Origin: Bacteroidales bacterium
GTDB lineage: Bacteria; Bacteroidota; Bacteroidia; Bacteroidales; JAADJA01
Reading direction: 5' to 3'
DNA: 5,310 bases
Assembly: GCA_021107975.1 (NCBI GenBank)
Contig: JAIORT010000305.1
Location: 1 to 5,310 of the forward strand
Under the pieces are notes generated by a model. It made no database searches, was not told the origin of the DNA, and saw only the letters and a list, made by a program, of their open reading frames with translations. The translations under genes and the position numbers were made by a program. Each line of letters begins with the position of its first letter. The first letter of the stretch is position 1. Shown here piece by piece: positions 1 through 5,310 of the stretch.

Positions 1-2771
1 TTAATGTTGCCCTTAATGTCGGACTGGCAGACTTAGAAGAATTTGTTGTGATTGGCTATGGAGTGGTAAAGAAAGAGGATGCTACGGGTTCTGTAACTGC
101 GATTGAATCTGAAAGTTTTAATAAGGGGATGTTGGCTTCCCCGGCAGGATTGATTGCCGGTAAAGTGGCCGGTGTACAGATCAGTTCAAACGGAGGTGCT
201 CCGGGTACTTCTTCCAATATTCGTATTAGGGGTGGTTCCTCTCTTAGCGCCAGCAATACACCTTTGTTTGTAATTGACGGAGTGCCAATTTCCAATGATG
301 TACCAGGCGGCACACGTGATCCGTTGAACAGTATTAATCCCCATGACATTGAGACATTCACTGTCTTAAAAGATGCTTCTGCCACAGCTATTTATGGTTC
401 CCGCGCTTCCAATGGTGTTATTATCATAACTACAAAGAAGGGAAAAGAAGGTCGTCCTTTGCAGTTGAATTATACAGGTAAATTTTCCTATAATGAAATC
501 CCGAAAACCATTGATGTCCTGTCCACCGGAGAATTTCAAAATTCAATCCAGTCTCGTTTCCCTGAACGCGTTGATATGATGGGTACCTGGACTGACCCTA
601 ATGGAAATCCGGTGGTGTATAATAACCTGCCTGATGATCATATAGGATATAATCAAACAATCCATAATACAAACTGGCAGGACGAAATTTACCGCAATGC
701 TTTTGCAATGGATCATGCACTGAGTGCCAACGGAGCCTGGAAAAAACTACCTTACCGTGTATCCATTGGATATACTGATCAGGATGGTATTCTGGAAACA
801 TCTAATTTCCAGCGTACAACGATAGGTGCTTCATTGAAACCTTCCTTGCTGGATGATCATCTAAATATTAACTTTAATATAAGTGGTTCATTTATAAAAC
901 ACAGGTTTGCTAATGAGGGTGCAATGGGTTCGGCATTGCAAATGGACCCAACCAAGCCGGTGAATAGTGCAGATGGATCATATGGAGGTTATTGGGCATG
1001 GTTGGATAAAAATGACATACCATTAACGCAATCAACATCTAACCCGATGTCACTATTAAAACTTACAGATAATAAATCAAATGCCAACAAGTCATTTGGT
1101 AATTTACAACTTGATTATAAAATGCATTTTCTGCCAGAATTGCGTGCAAACCTTAATTTAGGCTATGATTTTTCTAAAAACGATGGAACACACTATGTGC
1201 CATCTTATGCTGCATGGTCATATAATGCAACTGATGGTGGTGGAGTAAATAATGATTATAATAACAGGTATGAAAACAAACTACTTGATTTTTACCTGGA
1301 TTACGTGAAAGAAGTTGAATCAATCAAGAGTCGTTTTGATGTTATGGCTGGTTATTCATGGCAACATTTCTTTAACAGTTCGACTTCACACAATAGCAAT
1401 ATCCCAACCTTCATTGATCCGATTACCGGGGATTCAACAGGTCAGCAATATATTAGGGATACGATTGTGGATAAGGGTGAATATTTCTTACTTTCATTTT
1501 TTGGTCGTTTTAATTATACATTTAATGGCAAATACTTACTTACTTTTACATTGCGAAATGATAGAACATCCCGTTTTCATAAAGATAATCGCTGGGGACT
1601 TTTTCCATCGGTTGCGTTGGGTTGGAAAATCAATGAAGAAGCCTTCTTGAGCAGTTCAAAGGTAATTAGTCTGTTAAAACTCCGCTTAGGATGGGGTATT
1701 ACCGGACAACAGGATATTGGAGGCTATTATGGCTACATGGGAAGATATACTTACGGAAATCCCTTTGCTATGTACCCGTTCGGAGATACATATTATATTA
1801 CACTTCGACCTGAAGGATATAATCCTGATTTGAAGTGGGAAGAAACCACTACCTGGAACATTGGACTTGATTACGGATTCCTTGAAGACCGTATTTATGG
1901 TTCATTAGATTTCTATCAGCGTCATACTAAGGACCTGCTTAGCTATGTGCCTGTGCCGGCGGGATCGAACTTGAGCAATTATATTGACCGGAATATAGGT
2001 GAGCTTGAAAATAAAGGGATAGAATTCTCTATTGGTGCCAAAGCCATTGTCAAAGAAAATATGTTGTGGGATATAGGCTTTAACATGACCTACAATAAAA
2101 ACGAAATAACTGAACTCTACCAGGGTGCCAGCATTGCTACCGGTGGAATTGCCGGAGGTGTTGGAAACAATATCCAGGAACAAGCTGTTGGTCATGCTAC
2201 AAATACATTTTATGTGTATGAACAAGTTTATGACCAGGATGGTAAACCAATAGAAGGGCTGTATGTTGACCGCAATGGAGATGGTGAAATAACTACCTCT
2301 GATAAATACTATTTTAAAAATCCTCATCCTGATTTTTACTTTGGAATTTCTTCTAATTTCAGTTGGAAATCATGGAACCTGTATTTCTCAGGTCGTGCTA
2401 ATTTCGGAAACTATATGTACAACAACATACAATCAGAAAATGGCTGGTTAAATAGAATGTATCGCTCCGAAGGTCCTTACATCAGTAATATTACAACAGC
2501 AAGTTCAGAAACAAATTTTGAAACTGCCCGCTATTTCTCTGATTACTATATTCAGAATGCATCTTTCTTCCGTATGGATGATATTTCACTCAGCTATACC
2601 TTCAGCCAGGTATTAAAAGATCGTTTGGATATCCGTTTATCAGCCACTGTTAATAATGCTTTCGTAATCACTGATTATGATGGTATCGATCCCGAAGTAA
2701 ATAACGGAATTGATAACAATGTTTATCCACGAACCCGGATTTGGATGTTTGGTGTAAACCTTCTTTTCTAA
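1..2771 (+). CDS. susC: SusC-like TonB-dependent outer-membrane glycan transporter (5' partial)
   Basis: This is the outer-membrane pore of a SusCD complex, importing oligosaccharides into the periplasm with energy from TonB-ExbBD. The frame is open from base 3 to the TAA at 2769-2771, giving 922 visible residues. SusC proteins are usually about 1000-1100 residues, so the signal peptide and most of the N-terminal carboxypeptidase-D-like domain lie upstream. The GTG at 48 is an internal Val codon and not a start, because family-typical sequence (LADLEEFVVIGYG) runs through it. Residues are numbered from the codon at base 3. The plug domain (about 20-147) carries LIAGKVAGVQI, IRIRGGSSL, PLFVIDGVPI, LKDASATAIYGSRASNG and VIIITTKKG, all SusC/RagA signatures. 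The barrel follows, with TNWQDEIYRNA near residue 225, an acidic DRNGDG loop at 756-767 and a C-terminal YPRTRIWMFGVNLLF ending in Phe, as expected for recognition by the Bam machinery. The alpha-glucan substrate is inferred from the neighbours, not from this protein. Confidence 0.96.
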   Translation, partial: NVALNVGLADLEEFVVIGYGVVKKEDATGSVTAIESESFNKGMLASPAGLIAGKVAGVQISSNGGAPGTSSNIRIRGGSSLSASNTPLFVIDGVPISNDVPGGTRDPLNSINPHDIETFTVLKDASATAIYGSRASNGVIIITTKKGKEGRPLQLNYTGKFSYNEIPKTIDVLSTGEFQNSIQSRFPERVDMMGTWTDPNGNPVVYNNLPDDHIGYNQTIHNTNWQDEIYRNAFAMDHALSANGAWKKLPYRVSIGYTDQDGILETSNFQRTTIGASLKPSLLDDHLNINFNISGSFIKHRFANEGAMGSALQMDPTKPVNSADGSYGGYWAWLDKNDIPLTQSTSNPMSLLKLTDNKSNANKSFGNLQLDYKMHFLPELRANLNLGYDFSKNDGTHYVPSYAAWSYNATDGGGVNNDYNNRYENKLLDFYLDYVKEVESIKSRFDVMAGYSWQHFFNSSTSHNSNIPTFIDPITGDSTGQQYIRDTIVDKGEYFLLSFFGRFNYTFNGKYLLTFTLRNDRTSRFHKDNRWGLFPSVALGWKINEEAFLSSSKVISLLKLRLGWGITGQQDIGGYYGYMGRYTYGNPFAMYPFGDTYYITLRPEGYNPDLKWEETTTWNIGLDYGFLEDRIYGSLDFYQRHTKDLLSYVPVPAGSNLSNYIDRNIGELENKGIEFSIGAKAIVKENMLWDIGFNMTYNKNEITELYQGASIATGGIAGGVGNNIQEQAVGHATNTFYVYEQVYDQDGKPIEGLYVDRNGDGEITTSDKYYFKNPHPDFYFGISSNFSWKSWNLYFSGRANFGNYMYNNIQSENGWLNRMYRSEGPYISNITTASSETNFETARYFSDYYIQNASFFRMDDISLSYTFSQVLKDRLDIRLSATVNNAFVITDYDGIDPEVNNGIDNNVYPRTRIWMFGVNLLF
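36..62 (+). other. Candidate TonB-box region of the SusC-like protein
   Basis: These bases encode EEFVVIGYG, just before the plug domain and just after what should be the end of the carboxypeptidase-D-like extension. SusC-family proteins have a hydrophobic Val-rich segment followed by GYG here, and it is generally taken as the TonB-contact region. The assignment rests on position and resemblance to the common VVVVGYG form. The sequence alone does not show contact with TonB. Confidence 0.5.
2268..2303 (+). other. EF-hand/dockerin-like acidic loop in the SusC barrel
   Basis: The 12 codons encode DRNGDGEITTSD. Asp, Asn and Asp fall at positions 1, 3 and 5, Gly at 6, Ile at 8 and Asp at 12, which is the spacing of a calcium-binding EF-hand or dockerin loop. 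It is followed by NPHPDFYFG. Many SusC-family proteins have a D-x-NGDG-x-I segment followed by NPxPD at the equivalent place, so it is a family feature. Metal binding by this protein is inferred. Confidence 0.5.
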
Positions 2772-2795
2772 CTAAAAATTTAAAGTATAAATAAC
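2772..2795 (+). promoter_or_regulatory. susC-susD junction with translation-initiation region lacking a Shine-Dalgarno motif
   Basis: The 24-bp gap is almost entirely A and T, with no GGAGG-like element before the ATG at 2796. This is usual in Bacteroidota, where A-rich, unstructured leaders replace Shine-Dalgarno pairing. The gap is too short for a separate promoter plus leader, and no hairpin is visible. Co-transcription of the two genes is therefore the simplest reading. Confidence 0.5.
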
Positions 2796-4388
2796 ATGAA
2801 GAAAATAATTTTAATATTCGTACTGATCACAGGTGTTTCTCTTGTCTTGAATTCCTGTATCAAAGATCTGGACACAAAACCGATTGATCCGGATGAAGTT
2901 ACTTCAGCAACTGTTTTTGATAATCCTGAATCCTACACACAATTTCTGGCTAAATGTTATGCCGGTCTTGCAGTAGGAGGTCAACAAGGTGGTGATGGTA
3001 TGGCTGACATCAGTGGTATTGATGGAGGCTTTAGCCAATACCTGCGCCAATACTGGTATCATCAGGAATTAACTACTGACGAAGCTGTTATTGGCTGGGA
3101 TGATGCAACTATTAAAGATTTTCACTGGCAGCAATGGGGTGATGGAGATACCTTTATTGCAGCCATGTATTACAGGATTTATTACCAAATTTCACTGTGT
3201 AATGAATTCTTGCGTCAAACTACAGATGATCTGCTTGATGAACGTGGTGTATCTGATGAATGGCGGAATAAAATTGCTTTTTATCGGGTTGAATCTCGCT
3301 GGTTACGCGCTTTAAGCTACTGGCATGCATTGGACCTGTTTGGCAATGGAGTGCCATTTGTTGTTGAATCAGATCCGATTGGAGACTTTTTCCCTCCGGC
3401 TATTGCAAAAGCTGAATTATTTAGTTTTATCGAGTCTGAACTAAAAGCCATTGAAGGTTCTATGATTGAGCCTCCACATTTTGAGTATGGTCGTGCCGAT
3501 AAAGGAGCTGCATGGATGTTACTTGCTAAATTATACTTTAATGCGGAAGTTTATCTCGGTGTTAATAATTATGCAGAATGTATCACTTACTGCGAAAAAA
3601 TCATTAATGGACCTTATGCACTTTCACCAACTTTCCAGCAACTTTTCTGGGCTAATAACGACCAGGATGCTACCACCATGAGGGAGATTATTTTCCCTAT
3701 CCGCTACAACGGACAAAAAACCCAAACCTGGGGTGGCACAACCTTTATCATTGCTGCTTCCATTGGTGGAGAGATGGAAGCACAGAATTATGGTACTGCC
3801 GAACGTTGGGGAGGTACCCGTACAACCAAAGAGTTTGTTGCATTGTTTTCTGGTGATGATACCCGGGAAATGTTTTTCACCGAAGGACAAAACCTGGAGA
3901 TTGAAAATATTTCCACGTTTGAAGATGGATATGCCGTTACTAAGTTCAGGAATGTTTGGTATAATGAAAATGGAGATACAATTCCGGGATCAAACGAAAC
4001 GCACATGGATACCGATTTTCCAATGTTCCGCCTGGCTGATGTTTACCTGATGTATGCTGAAGCAGTGAAAAGAGGTGGAGGCGGAAATGAAGGTCAGGCT
4101 GTGGACTATATCAATGATCTTCGTCAGAGAGTTGGTGCTTCAGCCATTACTATAGGTGATATGGACCTTGATTTTATCCTTGATGAAAGAGGGCGTGAGC
4201 TTTATTGGGAATGCCATCGTCGTACGGATCTAATTCGTCATAATAAATTCACCGGTGATAATTATATTTGGGCATGGAAAGGTAATATAAAGGATGGCCG
4301 TTCTACAAATGCTAAATATAATCTCTTTCCATTACCGGCTGCTGATGTAAACTGTAATCCTAACCTGAATCAAAATCCAAATTATTAA
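2796..4388 (+). CDS. susD: SusD-like surface starch/glycan-binding lipoprotein (RagB/SusD family)
   Basis: This is the complete 530-residue lid of the SusCD importer, a surface lipoprotein that captures oligosaccharide and closes over SusC. The start is fixed by a lipoprotein signal peptide: MKK, a hydrophobic stretch, and lipobox LNSC with lipidated Cys21. Acidic residues soon after (CIKDLD) fit surface export. Compared from memory with B. thetaiotaomicron SusD, the match is close end to end: CIKDLDTKPIDP versus CINDLDISPIDP, YGRADKGAAWMLLAKLYFNA versus the FGRADKAANWLL region, and DTDFPMFRLAD versus DTDIPLFRLAE. C-terminal RELYWECHRRTDLIRHNKF and YIWAWKGN are also shared. In the starch-binding arc, Trp101, Trp312 and Trp338 align with Trp98, Tyr296 and Trp320, while Trp96 becomes Ile99. 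The segment between Trp338 and Asp405 is about 43 residues shorter than in the prototype. The helical TPR-like scaffold is inferred from the family. Family assignment is near certain; starch specificity is likely but unproven. Confidence 0.97.
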   Translation: MKKIILIFVLITGVSLVLNSCIKDLDTKPIDPDEVTSATVFDNPESYTQFLAKCYAGLAVGGQQGGDGMADISGIDGGFSQYLRQYWYHQELTTDEAVIGWDDATIKDFHWQQWGDGDTFIAAMYYRIYYQISLCNEFLRQTTDDLLDERGVSDEWRNKIAFYRVESRWLRALSYWHALDLFGNGVPFVVESDPIGDFFPPAIAKAELFSFIESELKAIEGSMIEPPHFEYGRADKGAAWMLLAKLYFNAEVYLGVNNYAECITYCEKIINGPYALSPTFQQLFWANNDQDATTMREIIFPIRYNGQKTQTWGGTTFIIAASIGGEMEAQNYGTAERWGGTRTTKEFVALFSGDDTREMFFTEGQNLEIENISTFEDGYAVTKFRNVWYNENGDTIPGSNETHMDTDFPMFRLADVYLMYAEAVKRGGGGNEGQAVDYINDLRQRVGASAITIGDMDLDFILDERGRELYWECHRRTDLIRHNKFTGDNYIWAWKGNIKDGRSTNAKYNLFPLPAADVNCNPNLNQNPNY

Positions 4389-4412
4389 ACGTTAAAAATG
4401 AATATACACATG
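4389..4412 (+). promoter_or_regulatory. susD-susE junction with two possible start codons
   Basis: Only 9 bp separate the susD stop from an ATG at 4398, and a second in-frame ATG lies at 4410. The first follows GTTAAAA, an A-rich leader of the kind used in this phylum. The second gives MKNIILIF, the more conventional start of a lipoprotein signal peptide, and puts the lipidated Cys at residue 21, as in the upstream SusD. No Shine-Dalgarno motif distinguishes them. The close spacing supports one operon. Confidence 0.45.
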
Positions 4413-5310
4413 AAAAATATCATTTTAATATTTTCGGCGGCTCTGGGAATGGTTTTATTTTTCTCGTCATGTGAGAAGAATGACAATGAGCCTAAATTGA
4501 ATCTTGAATCATCCGTTGCCTCAGAGATAACGACTCCCGAAAACGGTGCAACTTATATCTTAACTCTGGCTGATTCAGCTAACCCATTTGTTGTTAATTG
4601 GACAGCAACAACTTACTCAATATCCGAAGGTGCTGCGCTTCCTTTACCTACATATTCGCTGCAAATGGTTTTTGCAGACAGTAGTTTTGATGGTGCAAAG
4701 GAATTGTATCATACCCAGGATATTTTCTTTGAAACCATTATCTATAAATTTAATAATGCGTTGTACAGTATGGGTATGGCTGCCGATTCGACCGGAGATA
4801 TTGATCTTCGCGTGGTCGGTGGAATAAGTGGTGCAGACTATACGCAGGTGCCTTCAGAAATCATTACACTTACCGTTACACCGTTTGAACCTCCCACACC
4901 TCCCACACCTACTGTTGCATCATTATGGATACCCGGAGATTACCAGGGATGGGATCCTGCGAGTGCACCGCAAATATACAGCTATACAAACGATGGTGTT
5001 TACAAAGGATATATGTATATGCCGGAAGGAGGGACTTATGAGTTTAAATTTACATCTGCTCCCGATTGGGACCATACCAACTTCGGTTATTTAGGAGAAG
5101 GTTTGCTGGATACTGATCCGGAGGCTGGTAACCTAACGATGCCTGGACCTGGTGGATATCAGGTGGTAGTGGATACGATCAATCTTACCTGGTCGGGGTA
5201 TGAGGAACCTCAAAACTGGGGTGTAATCGGTGAATGGCTTGCTTGGGCTGATGATATTGATATGTTGTGGGATGATGAGAATCAATACCTGTATGTTACT
5301 GTTGAAGATA
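4398..5310 (+). CDS. susE: SusE-like surface starch-binding lipoprotein (3' partial)
   Basis: This is an accessory outer-membrane lipoprotein that should bind alpha-glucan at the cell surface and support the SusCD importer; it is non-catalytic. The window edge cuts it after 304 codons. The signal peptide ends in lipobox FSSC, with Cys25 lipidated (Cys21 if the ATG at 4410 is used), followed by acidic EKNDNE. Residues about 35-163 resemble the SusE N-terminal Ig-like domain, with ITTPENGATYIL and FVVNWTAT. A Pro-Thr linker spans 165-172. Residues about 174-265 form a SusE/SusF-type carbohydrate-binding module with LWIPGDYQGWDP, GVYKGYMYMP, YEFKFTSAPDWD and TNFGY. Trp185, Lys217 and Trp224 are candidate ligand contacts by analogy. 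A second module appears to begin at WGVIGEW (from Trp274) and continues off the window. Prototype SusE is about 390 residues, so roughly 80-100 may be missing. A SusF-like identity, with one more module, cannot be excluded. Confidence 0.9.
   Translation, partial: MNIHMKNIILIFSAALGMVLFFSSCEKNDNEPKLNLESSVASEITTPENGATYILTLADSANPFVVNWTATTYSISEGAALPLPTYSLQMVFADSSFDGAKELYHTQDIFFETIIYKFNNALYSMGMAADSTGDIDLRVVGGISGADYTQVPSEIITLTVTPFEPPTPPTPTVASLWIPGDYQGWDPASAPQIYSYTNDGVYKGYMYMPEGGTYEFKFTSAPDWDHTNFGYLGEGLLDTDPEAGNLTMPGPGGYQVVVDTINLTWSGYEEPQNWGVIGEWLAWADDIDMLWDDENQYLYVTVED
4890..4910 (+). repeat. 9-bp tandem repeat encoding a Pro-Thr linker in the SusE-like protein
   Basis: The unit CCTCCCACA occurs twice in direct tandem (4890-4898 and 4899-4907), followed by a third CCT. 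It encodes PPTPPTP between the N-terminal Ig-like domain and the first carbohydrate-binding module. The unit length is a multiple of three, so gain or loss of copies would lengthen or shorten the linker without breaking the frame. Confidence 0.75.

Noticed and set aside
56..385. 109-codon open frame on the minus strand
   Set aside because: It lies wholly opposite the conserved SusC plug domain, has no recognisable domain, and is explained as an antisense shadow.
1905..2327. 140-codon open frame on the minus strand, rich in Ile and Phe
   Set aside because: It is antisense to the SusC barrel. The hydrophobic composition mirrors the Asn/Lys/Glu-rich sense codons, and there is no signal peptide, start context or family resemblance.
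2772..2795. Possible separate promoter or terminator between susC and susD
   Set aside because: The 24-bp gap has no hairpin and no room for a Bacteroidota -33/-7 promoter with leader. The genes are best read as one transcript.
3091..4050. Several 70-105 codon frames overlapping the SusD-like gene on both strands
   Set aside because: The SusD frame is intact and conserved along its whole length. These frames have no independent support.
4588..5094. Two successive plus-strand open frames (4588-4827 and 4828-5094)
   Set aside because: Both are in another frame over the SusE-like gene, whose own frame is open throughout and carries a lipobox and a carbohydrate-binding module.
1..5310. A previously undescribed system
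   Set aside because: All three genes belong to well-known Sus families in the usual order with intact frames. I found no unexplained gene, RNA, repeat array or regulatory structure to support novelty.

Overview
The window holds most of a three-gene, plus-strand Sus-type glycan-uptake operon (the core of a polysaccharide utilization locus) from a member of the Bacteroidota. SusC/SusD pairs are essentially confined to this phylum. The moderately AT-rich coding sequence, tight gene spacing and lack of Shine-Dalgarno motifs before the starts fit that assignment. I cannot place it below phylum. A Bacteroidales-like or Flavobacteriia-like source is possible.

Layout: bases 1-2771 are a susC-like TonB-dependent outer-membrane transporter, cut at its 5' end by the window edge. 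After a 24-bp gap, 2796-4388 is a complete susD-like surface lipoprotein of 530 residues. After a 9-bp gap, 4398-5310 is a susE-like surface lipoprotein cut at its 3' end by the window edge. No stretch over 30 bases is non-coding, and I see no RNA genes, mobile elements, CRISPR arrays or terminators.

How they work together: SusC forms a 22-strand barrel in the outer membrane and SusD sits over its mouth as a hinged lid that captures oligosaccharides. SusE-type lipoproteins carry extra carbohydrate-binding modules that hold the polymer near the cell surface. The order C-D-E, the close resemblance of the SusD protein to Bacteroides thetaiotaomicron SusD (by comparison with its sequence from memory), and a SusE/SusF-type starch-binding module all point to starch or another alpha-glucan as substrate. 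Catalytic enzymes and a regulator would be expected outside the window.

Assessment: this is a recognisable, well-described type of system, not a new one. The points worth checking are differences from the B. thetaiotaomicron prototype: altered aromatic residues in the SusD ligand arc, a loop about 43 residues shorter in SusD, and a Pro-Thr linker in SusE encoded by a tandem DNA repeat.
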